Below are positions 15,364-24,093 of a DNA stretch of 64,000 nt, piece after piece. The stretch covers positions 1 to 64,000 of the forward strand of contig CAMNIN010000015.1 in assembly GCA_946540735.1 (NCBI GenBank), given 5' to 3'. This DNA is from an uncultured Prevotellaceae bacterium. GTDB taxonomy: Bacteria; Bacteroidota; Bacteroidia; Bacteroidales; Bacteroidaceae. The position numbers were made by a program, and so were the translations under genes. The notes under the pieces were generated by a model that did not search any database, was not told the DNA's origin, and worked only from the letters and a program-made list of their open reading frames with translations. Every line of letters starts with the position of its first letter. Positions within the stretch are counted from its first letter, which is position 1.

Positions 15364-18078
15364 TCATTTAAAAAGGATATTCCAGTCGATGCCCAATGGA
15401 TTGTGCCGCATGCTGAGCACCAGCGGAAGTGGATGCGTGAGTGAGATGGTCATCTCCGTGCGGTCGATATCGGCCCTCACCGTGATGGCATGTTCTGAAC
15501 GGGAGACTTCCCTCCAGGTAATCCCGTCATAAATCATTTTGCCTTCTTTTTGCAGGGTTTCCAGTGCTCTCCTTGAAATAAAGGCGAACGTTCCGTCAGT
15601 GACATAGGAAGCGCCGTCACGCTGCGGACTGTCCCAGCAGAAGCCATCAGCCTGTTCCACCATGCTCCGGGGGATGTCGTAGTGCGCCTCCTTGCACCTC
15701 ACGACAAGGGTGTCGCCCACCCATCCCATGAGGAGTGGCCAGGTGCGGAACTGCCTGTTGAGCGTATAAGATATCTCACCGCTGATGAAAGGCTGCCATG
15801 TATCGGCGACACGTCCGCAGCGGATAGGTGTGGGAGTTTTGAACTGTGTTTTTCCGCCCCTCACTTTCTTGCTATAGAAAACCAGTTTTCCACCTTCCAT
15901 GATTTGGTCGTGTGTGATGCGGGCATCATCCAGGCGGACCCCATTGAGCATGGCAAAATCATAGTCGTCTCCCTTTCCACGCAGAGACACCTCCAACATA
16001 CGGCCGTTGGGCAGGTGCATCGTATACCCCCCGGCGAGCAAAGGAAGCGTGAGCAAGTAATAGTCGTGTCCCGCATTTGGATAGAGTCCCATCATGTGGA
16101 AGGCGAGCCACGACGACATAGCGCCAGAATCATCATTCCCGGGCAGACCGTCGGGCGTGTCGTCATAATTGAGTCTGACGATCTCATGCACTCGGCGGGT
16201 GCTGAGGTCGGGACGTCCTATCCAGTGATACAGGCAGGGAGTGAGAAACGATGGCTCATTAGCCACGTTGTAGTATTCCTTATCAAAGAAGAGGTCCAGC
16301 CGTTTGCGGAATTCCTCCTCGCCCCCACAAGCCTCAATCAGTCCCGGCACGTCATGAGGGATATTGAGCGAGTACTCCTCAGAGGTAGCCTCATAGAAGA
16401 ACGTCGACCACCACGGGAGATACCATGGTGCCACCTTGGTTGTGGGCGTGTAAGGGATATGTGGATGGAACACCTTAGATTTGCCCCAAGGCACGCTGTC
16501 GAGCCAAGCCCCATTTTCGTCACGCGGCATGATGAAGCCTTTCATGCCATCGTACTCATAGTCCTTTCGAAACAGGTTTTTCCAGTTGCCAGCCTTTATC
16601 CTGTATTCCTCAGCCACGTCGTCATAGCCGAGGCGTTCGGCCACGGTAGCGATGCAATAGTCGTCGAAGGCATATTCGATGGAGCGGTTTCCCGCTCGGT
16701 CGATGCCATAAGGGATATAGCCCAGCGCATTGTATTCGCGCAGTCCTCCCCTTCCCTCGCACTCCTCATTGCCACCCGGCGGCACGGTGGCATCCTTCAG
16801 CATGGCCTTGAGAGCCAGTTCATAGTCGATTCCGTCGAGGTGCTTCACACAAGCGTCGGCGATGACCACCTCGGCATTGCTGCCCCCCTGCGTCCGCCCG
16901 TTGCAATCACCGCTCCGCGCGTCGGGCATATAGCCCTCACGGCGGTAGATATTGAGCAGTGAGCGGATCATGTCGCGCTGGCGGTCGGGGGTGATAAGGG
17001 TGAGCAGTGGCGATGAAGTGCGGTAGGTGTCCCAGATGGCATAGTAATCATCGTAATAGGGAGCATCCGTCCATTTGGGATTCTCACCCGTGCGGTCGAC
17101 AGGCATGAGCATCGTGTGATAGAGAGCCGTGTAAAACATCCGCTTTTGCTTATCAGAAGCCTTTTCGATATTGATGCGGCAGAGTATCTGCTCCCAGGCC
17201 TCACGCAGGCGTAGCAGCTGTTCGTCGAACGGCAGATCGACGATATTCCGTCTCGCCTGCATCGTGCTGACGAAGGAGATGCCCACTTTTACATTGACAC
17301 AGGTGTCTGCAAAAAGCAGGGAAACCTTCTGAATCTCATGATCAGTCGGAGAGGGCGGAGTGATCGGAGTAGGCGGAGTAGGCGGAGTAGTCAGAGTAGT
17401 CAGAGTAGTCGGAATAATCGGAGTGGGCGGTGTGGGCGGTGTGGGCTGAGCTGAAAACGGCACATCTGTCCTCAGCACGAAATAGACCGTATAGGCATCG
17501 CCATTGTTCCATCCTCCCCGGATGCGGGTATAACCCTGGACTTCGTTGTCGCTGACCACCTCCAGCTCGGCGCCGACGAGCTGCTGTGCCTCACGCAGGT
17601 CGGGGACGGGGTTCTTGCCCAGGAAATGCGAGACATCAATCAGCAGTTGCCCAGATCGGGGGTAGTGCAAACGATAGAAAGCGCAACGTTCCGAGGTGGT
17701 GATTTCGGTGCGGATGCCATTCTCATAGGTAGTGGCATAATAACCCAGGCCTATCTGCTCGGTGGTGCGCAGTTGCTCCTGCTGTCCGTCGAGCATGGGC
17801 TGTATAAGTACGTTGCCATATTTCTGGCCACCTCCTGTGCCACTCACATGTGTCTGTGAGAATCCCGTCACTCTCGCTGGTTGTGGGGCCCATCCCGCAT
17901 TGGGCGTCACGCCACAGTCGGGACCAGGTTTCACCATGCCGAAAGGCATCGACGGACCCAGGAAGGTACGCCCTAATCCTTCGCTGCCGATAGAAGGGTC
18001 GACGAACTGCCAATGCTGCGCCATGCCAGGGCACAACAGACCGATGAGCATTAATGATATCAGAATCTGTTTTTTCAT
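15364..18078 (-). CDS. GH92 exo-alpha-mannosidase with Pro/Thr repeat insert
   Basis: A 904-residue exported GH92 enzyme, calcium-dependent and inverting in the family. Signal peptide about 1-20, then VDPSIGSEGLGRTFLGPSMPFGMVKPGPDCG, SQTHVSGTGGGQKYGNV, WDTYRTSSPL, SGDCNGRTQGGSNAEVVIADA, the NEPSF loop and LPGNDDSGAMSSWLAFHMMGLYP. Two oddities: residues about 212-245 are a low-complexity Pro/Thr insert encoded by 9-bp repeats inside the N-terminal beta-sandwich, and about 160 residues follow the usual GH92 end. It is the first gene of the operon, with promoter elements at 18096-18125, and is followed after 1 bp by the phosphatase/GH92 fusion; two different GH92 enzymes in tandem suggest cleavage of two alpha-mannosyl linkages. 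Confidence 0.92.
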   Translation of the reverse strand: MKKQILISLMLIGLLCPGMAQHWQFVDPSIGSEGLGRTFLGPSMPFGMVKPGPDCGVTPNAGWAPQPARVTGFSQTHVSGTGGGQKYGNVLIQPMLDGQQEQLRTTEQIGLGYYATTYENGIRTEITTSERCAFYRLHYPRSGQLLIDVSHFLGKNPVPDLREAQQLVGAELEVVSDNEVQGYTRIRGGWNNGDAYTVYFVLRTDVPFSAQPTPPTPPTPIIPTTLTTLTTPPTPPTPITPPSPTDHEIQKVSLLFADTCVNVKVGISFVSTMQARRNIVDLPFDEQLLRLREAWEQILCRINIEKASDKQKRMFYTALYHTMLMPVDRTGENPKWTDAPYYDDYYAIWDTYRTSSPLLTLITPDRQRDMIRSLLNIYRREGYMPDARSGDCNGRTQGGSNAEVVIADACVKHLDGIDYELALKAMLKDATVPPGGNEECEGRGGLREYNALGYIPYGIDRAGNRSIEYAFDDYCIATVAERLGYDDVAEEYRIKAGNWKNLFRKDYEYDGMKGFIMPRDENGAWLDSVPWGKSKVFHPHIPYTPTTKVAPWYLPWWSTFFYEATSEEYSLNIPHDVPGLIEACGGEEEFRKRLDLFFDKEYYNVANEPSFLTPCLYHWIGRPDLSTRRVHEIVRLNYDDTPDGLPGNDDSGAMSSWLAFHMMGLYPNAGHDYYLLTLPLLAGGYTMHLPNGRMLEVSLRGKGDDYDFAMLNGVRLDDARITHDQIMEGGKLVFYSKKVRGGKTQFKTPTPIRCGRVADTWQPFISGEISYTLNRQFRTWPLLMGWVGDTLVVRCKEAHYDIPRSMVEQADGFCWDSPQRDGASYVTDGTFAFISRRALETLQKEGKMIYDGITWREVSRSEHAITVRADIDRTEMTISLTHPLPLVLSMRHNPLGIDWNILFK
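17344..17445 (-). repeat. Intragenic 9-bp tandem repeats encoding a Pro/Thr linker
   Basis: Within the GH92 gene, degenerate 9-bp units (coding-strand type CCx-ACT-CCG, Pro-Thr-Pro) run for about 100 bp. They encode about 34 residues of P, T, I, L only, interrupting a conserved beta-sandwich. The units are in frame, so slippage would change insert length without breaking the protein. Confidence 0.85.
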
Positions 18079-18095
18079 AGTGATGAAACTGCCTA

Positions 18096-18125
18096 CAAAG
18101 TTACGTAAAGTCGAGCGGAGAACAA
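18096..18125 (-). promoter_or_regulatory. Promoter of the GH92-GH89 operon
   Basis: On the minus strand TTG (18125-18123), a 19-bp spacer and TAACTTTG (18103-18096) match the Bacteroidetes consensus, 17 bp before the ATG at 18078. Confidence 0.75.
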
Positions 18126-18599
18126 AATGAATTTATTCATTTTTTATTCCGAGACGGAGAAACATTTGTGATGATTACAATTGACAATCAGAGAAGGCCA
18201 TATGATTTCAGATGATCCCTCAACCGTTTCTCCGCAGCCATAGGGCAAAATAGTCTACCGTATGGGAAAAGGGACTATCGGTTTGCGAACCGATAATGTT
18301 GATTCATGGAACATCCAATGAAATTATCGAAAATATGATAATCATATTTATGATAAATCCACTTAATGTCACTCTTGCAGCTACGACAATGTAGTGGGAA
18401 ACCGTAGGCGAATGATAACGACAGACATAAAAGCAATCAGAGAAACATACCAACTGATCAACGAAATACGAACAAATAAAGATAGCTGAGAGTGCAGAGA
18501 GCCATACACAGACTGACGGGATATGGACTGAGAGAACAGCGGATTAAAGGGAGATTGAGGAGAAAGAATGATTGCCCCCTATACAGAGTTGCTTCGCAA
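18126..18599. other. Gene-free spacer with two palindromes
   Basis: No gene is convincing here. It holds a perfect 8-bp-stem hairpin (TATCGGTT tgcg AACCGATA, 18276-18295) and a 15-bp palindrome ATATGAT-A-ATCATAT (18333-18347). Neither has a proper U-tract. They may be operator sites or remnants; a 25-codon reading frame from 18416 is not supported by anything else. Confidence 0.4.
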
Positions 18600-19379
18600 T
18601 TATCGAGCCGTTTTGAGAAGGGGGAAGAAATCCTCAGGGCGGTCGAGGTTGACGAGATCAGCTTTTTTCTGAATCACCAACTGGAACTGCGAGGTATCGT
18701 CCTCCTGACAAGCAGCCATGACAAGAATGCCGTGACGGTGGCAGTAGCGCCGGAACCTGCGTGTGATAAACTCCGGGGCGATTTCCACATAGGAAGGGCT
18801 GCAAATGGTCTGCCAGTATTTCAAGCGGTCGATGTCCTTGGCATTCACCTTGATTTTCATGTCCGGAGCCAGACGGATGAACTCCCGCAGCATCTTCTCG
18901 TCGCCAAACCAGAAAAAGCTCTTGTCGGCGAAGCCCTTCTCACGGACGAGGCTGACCAGCGTGGGGATGGGCGTTCCCCTCTTCACATCGAAAAATACAA
19001 AAGCCTTGCCTTGCAAGGAGTCAAGCATCTCAGCAATGGTAGGCACGTGCAATCCTGCGAAGCGAGGAGCGAACCAACTGCCGGCATCGAGCTGTGCCAC
19101 CTCGCAGGAAAGCATGTCGGCCAACCGTCCCCTGCCATTTGTCGTACGGTCGAGAGTCTCGTCATGCAGATTGAAGAGCACCCCGTCTTTCGAAGCCCTG
19201 ACATCCACCTCCACCCATTTCGCTCCATGCTCCAGAGCGGCATAAGCCGAAGCCACGGTGTTCTCAGGAGCTAGGGCATTGGCACCGCGATGCACTACTA
19301 TCTCAATATTCTGGGCAGCCACTATGGTGACTGCCCAGAAAAAAAGAGGAAAGACTCTTGTTCTCAGATTAATAGCCAT
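18600..19379 (-). CDS. Exported glycerophosphodiester phosphodiesterase
   Basis: About 259 residues from the ATG at 19379, which yields a clean signal peptide (about 1-22 ending VAAQ); this start overlaps the SusD stop by 11 bp, implying translational coupling. The GDPD fold is clear: VHRGANALAPENTVASA (metal and catalytic His, Glu), WVEVDVRASKDGV, NLHDETLDRTTNGRG. GDPDs split glycerophosphodiesters into an alcohol and glycerol-3-phosphate, and some eukaryotic members cleave GPI anchors. It ends the GH28-SusC-SusD operon, an unusual partner for a pectinase transport pair. Phospholipid-derived head groups or teichoic-type polymers are possible substrates; which one applies is open. Confidence 0.88.
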   Translation of the reverse strand: MAINLRTRVFPLFFWAVTIVAAQNIEIVVHRGANALAPENTVASAYAALEHGAKWVEVDVRASKDGVLFNLHDETLDRTTNGRGRLADMLSCEVAQLDAGSWFAPRFAGLHVPTIAEMLDSLQGKAFVFFDVKRGTPIPTLVSLVREKGFADKSFFWFGDEKMLREFIRLAPDMKIKVNAKDIDRLKYWQTICSPSYVEIAPEFITRRFRRYCHRHGILVMAACQEDDTSQFQLVIQKKADLVNLDRPEDFFPLLKTAR

Positions 19380-21030
19380 TGTTCTGTGTCCACTTCGGGT
19401 TGAGGTCGAGCATGCTCTTGTTGATCGGGAACACACGGCGGGTCTTATCGAAGTTAGCCGTCGGGAAGTCTTTGTAATGCGGGAAGTACTCATCTTCAAA
19501 ATGTCCGAATCGGATCATGTCGGCACGACGCATGTTCTCATCGAAGAACTCACGTCCACGCTCCTCGTAGATCTCGTTGAGCGACGGGCTATGGTCGAGC
19601 AGTTCGGCATTGACATACGCACGGATCTGGTTGACAAGAGGAGTAGCTTCGGAAGCCTTGCCCTGGCGAACCAGAGCCTCGGCCTTCATCAGCAGCACGT
19701 CGGCATAACGGAGCAGGGGGATGTCATTGGACTGGTTACGTCCGTTGGCGTAATCCGTTCTGGTGACGTGCCATTTCAGGTTGCGGCAACCCTGACGCCA
19801 TCCATTGAGGTTATCCCCCACGTTGATGGTGAAGTCCTTCTCAACGAGATTGATATTGCGGCTGAGTTTCAGAGGATTGCCCTCCTTGTCGTTGCACACC
19901 TCGGTGGTGGGGAGCAGTGTGGTGGGATCATAGACATAGACTGTGTTCTCGTCGCTGCCCGTGTCATAGCGATAGTCATCCAGGTTCTCGGAGAGGCCGA
20001 GGATGAGCTTGTTGCGCTCGTCACCCTTGAGGTTGAACAGCTTCACAAATTCCGGAGTCATCGTCACATAACCGCCGCCAGAGTTGGTGAGAGCCTCACC
20101 ATAGTAGCTCGGTTTGAGGTTTTTGATGTCTTTATAGGAGTGTGAGCGTCCATACTGCATGCCCGTAGCCTGTGTGGTGTGATAAGGCATGGCATAGATG
20201 AAGTCCTTGATGGTACCGTTCTGCACACGCTCCGTATTGTCGGAAGCGAATTTGAAGCGATAGGGATCCGGGCCAAGCTCAAACTTGCCCGACTTGATGA
20301 TCTCGTCGCAGACAGCGATGCAGTCGGCCAGTTTCTCGGTGGAATAGGAGTTGGCATCGTAAGCCTCTGGAGCAGAAGCGGTATAGACCGGCCAGTTGAT
20401 GTACAATTTTGCGAGCAAAGCCTGAGCCATATACTTATTGGGCTTTCCGTAGTTCTCGCCGGTGGTCTCTGTGGTCAGTTGCGGGATGATCTCCTTGAGT
20501 TCGCTCTCAATCCAGCGGGCCACGTCGGCACGCGGCTGTCGTTTTTCGAGATCGATCTGGTCAGCCAGTTTGGAGTCGTTGATGGCGACATCGCCCCAGC
20601 AGTCCATCATGATAAAGGTGAAATAAGCACGCATGGCACGAGCCGGAGCCTTGTAGGCATCGTCGGCATCACTGTTGATGACCTCATTGGCTTTCACCAC
20701 ACCAGAAGCGAGCACCGTCATCCAGTCGATGGAAGCATCCTCATAGGTGAAGGCGTGAAGGCTGGGGTGAGCATAAGCGCCATTGTCGTACCAGTTGCCT
20801 CCGTAGGACACAGCCGTATATTCATCGCTCGAGAGAGCAAGTCCCTCCATGTAGCGGCGTCCGAAACAGTCGCGCATTTGGAAATAGATGCCAGAGAGTT
20901 GAGCCTCCAGTGCAGCCTCACTATTGGGGTAAGACGTGTACTGCGACTCCACGGGAACATCCAGATCAGTACAGCCGACGGTCAGTGCGGAGAGAGCGGC
21001 TGCAAAATATATCTTGATATTTGTTTTCAT
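19369..21030 (-). CDS. SusD/RagB-type outer-membrane lipoprotein
   Basis: A 553-residue surface glycan-binding lipoprotein that would cap the SusC channel encoded just upstream (21 bp gap). N-terminus has a lipobox-like LTVGC (cysteine at about 20), followed by DLDVPVESQYTSYPNSEAALEAQLSGIY, and helical TPR-like regions (YKAPARAMRAYFTFIMMDCWGDVAI; YMAQALLAKLYINWPVY). The C-terminal SusD domain includes DIPLLRYADVLLMKAEALVRQG and IYEERGREFFDENMRRADMIRFGHF. Full length for the family. Neighbours (GH28 upstream, phosphodiesterase downstream) suggest a galacturonide or related oligosaccharide ligand. Confidence 0.94.
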   Translation of the reverse strand: MKTNIKIYFAAALSALTVGCTDLDVPVESQYTSYPNSEAALEAQLSGIYFQMRDCFGRRYMEGLALSSDEYTAVSYGGNWYDNGAYAHPSLHAFTYEDASIDWMTVLASGVVKANEVINSDADDAYKAPARAMRAYFTFIMMDCWGDVAINDSKLADQIDLEKRQPRADVARWIESELKEIIPQLTTETTGENYGKPNKYMAQALLAKLYINWPVYTASAPEAYDANSYSTEKLADCIAVCDEIIKSGKFELGPDPYRFKFASDNTERVQNGTIKDFIYAMPYHTTQATGMQYGRSHSYKDIKNLKPSYYGEALTNSGGGYVTMTPEFVKLFNLKGDERNKLILGLSENLDDYRYDTGSDENTVYVYDPTTLLPTTEVCNDKEGNPLKLSRNINLVEKDFTINVGDNLNGWRQGCRNLKWHVTRTDYANGRNQSNDIPLLRYADVLLMKAEALVRQGKASEATPLVNQIRAYVNAELLDHSPSLNEIYEERGREFFDENMRRADMIRFGHFEDEYFPHYKDFPTANFDKTRRVFPINKSMLDLNPKWTQNNGY

Positions 21031-21051
21031 ATTGCTATTCCGTTTAAAAAA

Positions 21052-24000
21052 TTAGAAATTAACCCTTACGCCAGCCATGAAGGTGCGTGTGTGAGGATAG
21101 TTGCTCCAGCGGAAGTCTACACCAGGCTGGATGCCGCCCATATTCACCTCAGGATCGAGTCCCTTGTAACCAGTGATGGTGAAGACATTGTTGCATGTGG
21201 CGTAGACTTGCAGGCTCTGCAGCCAACCGCCGAGTTTGTCGAAGGTATAGCCGATGGAGAGGGTCTGCAGGCGCAGATAGTCGCCATTCTCGAGGAAGCG
21301 GTCGGACGGGATGTTGCTCAGGTTGTCGGCCACGGGACGGTCGGTGATGAATTCCTTGAGCACATTCTTGCCTCCTGCGAAGAAATCGGGAGCAGTGTAG
21401 TGAGCGCGGGATCCGTTATAGATCTTGTTGCCCAGTACGCCGGTGAAGAACAGCGTAGCGTTCCAGTTCTTGTAAGACAGGGTGTTGTTCCAGCCGAAGT
21501 TGAGTTTAGGCTGAGCATTTCCAGCGATATAGCGGTCTTTGAACTCAGGTGCGCTGGTGGTCTTTCCGGTCTTGTTGCCGTCCTCATCGCGCTCGTAGTA
21601 AGTAGCCTTTCCATCCTCACCGTATCCAGCGAACTCATAGAGGAAGAATGTGCCGAGCGGCTCGCCTTCCATCACGCGCTGCGTGTAGCCATTGGCCGAC
21701 ACGCCAGCCACCATCGGGTCGCCCTGAGTAAAGGTAGAAGTCTGGAACTTATCGTTGGAGAGTTTGTTGACCTTATTGGAGTTGTGAGCCAGGTTGATGG
21801 TCGTCATCCAGTTGAAGTCCTTGGTGCGGACAGCATCGATATTGACGGAGAACTCCACACCCTTGTTGGTGATCTCGCCCACGTTGGCAGCGATGTTGTC
21901 AAAGGGATAGATGACGGTGGACACCGGGTAGTTCCAGATCAGGTCGGTGGTTTTCTTGCTATAGAACTCGAGGCTACCATTGATGCGGCCATTGAGGAAA
22001 GCATAGTCGATACCGATGTTGAACATACCGGTAGACTCCCATTTCAGGTCGGGGTTAGCCAGTTTGGTAGCGCCGAGGATAGCCCAATTTTGACCTTGGT
22101 AGGTGAAATTGCCCTTCCAATTGCCCCATTGGTCAAAAGCGCCATAGGTAGCCACTGCGGAATAGGCGCCGAATCCAAGAGCATTACCGCTGACACCATA
22201 CCCCAAGCGCAGTTTGAGGTTACTGAATATATTCTGTGACTTCATAAACTCCTCCTCCGTGATATTCCAGGCTGCTGACACAGAGGGGAAGGTACCCCAA
22301 CGATGGTCTTTGCCGAACACAGAAGAACCGTCGCGACGGATGGTAGCCTGCAGCATATAACGGCTATTGAAGGAATAGCTTGCACGTCCGTAGAAGGAGA
22401 TGTTGCGGATGGTTTCCTTTGTACCACTCTGCACAGAGGGAATACCGTCAATCTGTCCTGCATAGGTCAGTTGGTTCCACTTCAGGTAGTCGTCGAAGAA
22501 GTTGTGTACTTCGAGGCCGAATCCGTCGTTGGAGTTGCGCTCTTCCCATGAATAACCAGCCATGAGAGCCAGTTTGTGCACCTTGGCGAAGGTATGGTCA
22601 TAGTTGAGATACGTCTCGAAGGTATGGTCGTCGCCGAAATAGGTGTTGCGGTTGGCCGTACCGTTATATGCGTTGTAGGGCACCAGTTGTGTGAAGTGGG
22701 AGTGATACGAACTATACGTGCTCTGACGATGGTTGTAAGAGTAGTTGGTGTTCCAATTGAGTCCTTCGAAGATATTGAGTGTAGCTTTAGCCACGATCTG
22801 GTTGCGCTTCCACATAGTCTCCGAGGTATCCTCGTTGATGAGGGAGACGGGGTTGTAGTTGGCTGAGCCTTCGCCCACGACCCATGAACCATCCGTGTTC
22901 TTGATGTTGTTGGTCGGGTTGAAGTAGTTCATGGCATCGAGCACAGAAGCACCCGTATCCCCCATGGGCACGCCCACGTGCTTGCCATACATGGAGTTGA
23001 GTCCCACGGAGAGTTCCAGTCTGTCTTTAAGCACCTTGGTGGAGATGAGCGAACGCAGGTTGAGACGGTTCATGTGCGATCCGTCGATGACACCCTCACG
23101 GTTCATGTAGTTGATGCTCGCCATGTATTTGGTTTTGGCCGATCCGCCATTGATCGACAAGTTATGATTGTGGCTGACACCCGTGCGGAGCACTTCGTCC
23201 TGCCAGTCGGTGTTGCCACCCTTGTCATAAGCATAGTCGATGTTGTTTTTCGACACATAGTTGCGGATATCGTCGGCAGAAGCGATGTCGAGAGTCTTGG
23301 CGATTTTGTCGAAAGCCACATAGCCATTGTAGCTCACGTTGGTACGTTCGGTCTTCCCCCCGCTCTTGGTGGTGATAATGATCACGCCGTTGGCAGCCTT
23401 CGAACCGTAGATGGCCGTGGCGGTAGCATCGCGGAGCACGTCGATCGACTCGATGTCATCGGGAGCCACCATCGAGATGTCGACGCCGGGAATTCCATCG
23501 ATGACGTAGTAGGGTTGCATGGCAGCGCCCTCACGCAGAGAGGAAGCACCACGCAAGGTGATGGAAGGTGTGCCATTGGGGTCGCCCGATGAAGTCACCA
23601 CCAGGCCAGCCACTTTGCCCTGCAGCATCGATGCCGGGTCGGTGAAGACACCTTTGTTGAGGTCTTTAGCCTGCACTGTAGTGATGGAGCTGGTGACATC
23701 CTTGCGGCGCATGGTGCCATAACCGACGACCACCACCTCGTTGAGTGTGGTGTTGTCCTCTTTGAGGACGACATTCTGTCCGGGGCTGACGGTCTGCGTC
23801 TCAAATCCCACGTAGGAGACATTGAGTTTCGCCCCCGGTTTGACATTCAGTGTGTAACGTCCGTCGATATCGGTCACGGTACCATTCTGGGTACCAGCTT
23901 CCACGACGGTCACTCCAATCAGCGGATCGCCATTCTCGTCGGTGATGACGCCAGTCACATTGTTCTGGGCCAAGGCGAACGTGCTGCATAGCATCAAGGC

Positions 24001-24057
24001 TGCGGAAATCAGAGATTTCTGCAAGATCCTTCTCACTTGTTTTCGTACTTTCAGCAT
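21052..24057 (-). CDS. SusC/RagA-type TonB-dependent transporter
   Basis: A 1,001-residue outer-membrane importer. Signal peptide (about 1-30), a carboxypeptidase-regulatory-like beta domain (NNVTGVITDENGDPLIGVTVVE ... GRYTLNVKPGAKLNVSYVGF), a TonB box region (LNEVVVVGYGTMRRKDVT), the plug with VLRDATATAIYGSKAANGVIIITTKSG, and a 22-strand barrel ending TFMAGVRVNF with terminal Phe. It pairs with SusD downstream and follows the GH28 gene by 36 bp in the same direction. Imports oligosaccharides using TonB energy; exact ligand unknown. Confidence 0.95.
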   Translation of the reverse strand: MLKVRKQVRRILQKSLISAALMLCSTFALAQNNVTGVITDENGDPLIGVTVVEAGTQNGTVTDIDGRYTLNVKPGAKLNVSYVGFETQTVSPGQNVVLKEDNTTLNEVVVVGYGTMRRKDVTSSITTVQAKDLNKGVFTDPASMLQGKVAGLVVTSSGDPNGTPSITLRGASSLREGAAMQPYYVIDGIPGVDISMVAPDDIESIDVLRDATATAIYGSKAANGVIIITTKSGGKTERTNVSYNGYVAFDKIAKTLDIASADDIRNYVSKNNIDYAYDKGGNTDWQDEVLRTGVSHNHNLSINGGSAKTKYMASINYMNREGVIDGSHMNRLNLRSLISTKVLKDRLELSVGLNSMYGKHVGVPMGDTGASVLDAMNYFNPTNNIKNTDGSWVVGEGSANYNPVSLINEDTSETMWKRNQIVAKATLNIFEGLNWNTNYSYNHRQSTYSSYHSHFTQLVPYNAYNGTANRNTYFGDDHTFETYLNYDHTFAKVHKLALMAGYSWEERNSNDGFGLEVHNFFDDYLKWNQLTYAGQIDGIPSVQSGTKETIRNISFYGRASYSFNSRYMLQATIRRDGSSVFGKDHRWGTFPSVSAAWNITEEEFMKSQNIFSNLKLRLGYGVSGNALGFGAYSAVATYGAFDQWGNWKGNFTYQGQNWAILGATKLANPDLKWESTGMFNIGIDYAFLNGRINGSLEFYSKKTTDLIWNYPVSTVIYPFDNIAANVGEITNKGVEFSVNIDAVRTKDFNWMTTINLAHNSNKVNKLSNDKFQTSTFTQGDPMVAGVSANGYTQRVMEGEPLGTFFLYEFAGYGEDGKATYYERDEDGNKTGKTTSAPEFKDRYIAGNAQPKLNFGWNNTLSYKNWNATLFFTGVLGNKIYNGSRAHYTAPDFFAGGKNVLKEFITDRPVADNLSNIPSDRFLENGDYLRLQTLSIGYTFDKLGGWLQSLQVYATCNNVFTITGYKGLDPEVNMGGIQPGVDFRWSNYPHTRTFMAGVRVNF

Positions 24058-24093
24058 AATTGTTTTTAGGTTTAATTAAAAGATATGATCATT

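Noticed and set aside
15364..18078. Frameshift or pseudogene in the GH92 gene with the Pro/Thr insert
   Set aside because: The insert is in frame and conserved GH92 motifs continue on both sides.
18276..18295. Terminator call for the perfect hairpin in the 18.1-18.6 kb spacer
   Set aside because: It lies about 300 bp past the phosphodiesterase stop and has no U-tract on either strand; kept only as a palindrome.
18416..18493. 25-codon frame in the spacer upstream of the GH92 operon
   Set aside because: Too short, no promoter, no recognisable peptide; base use is A-rich unlike the genes around it.
20179..22239. Long plus-strand reading frame opposite the SusD and SusC genes
   Set aside because: It is antisense to two well-supported genes, has no family signature and shows the Val/Ile/Asp-rich composition typical of the reverse strand of coding DNA.
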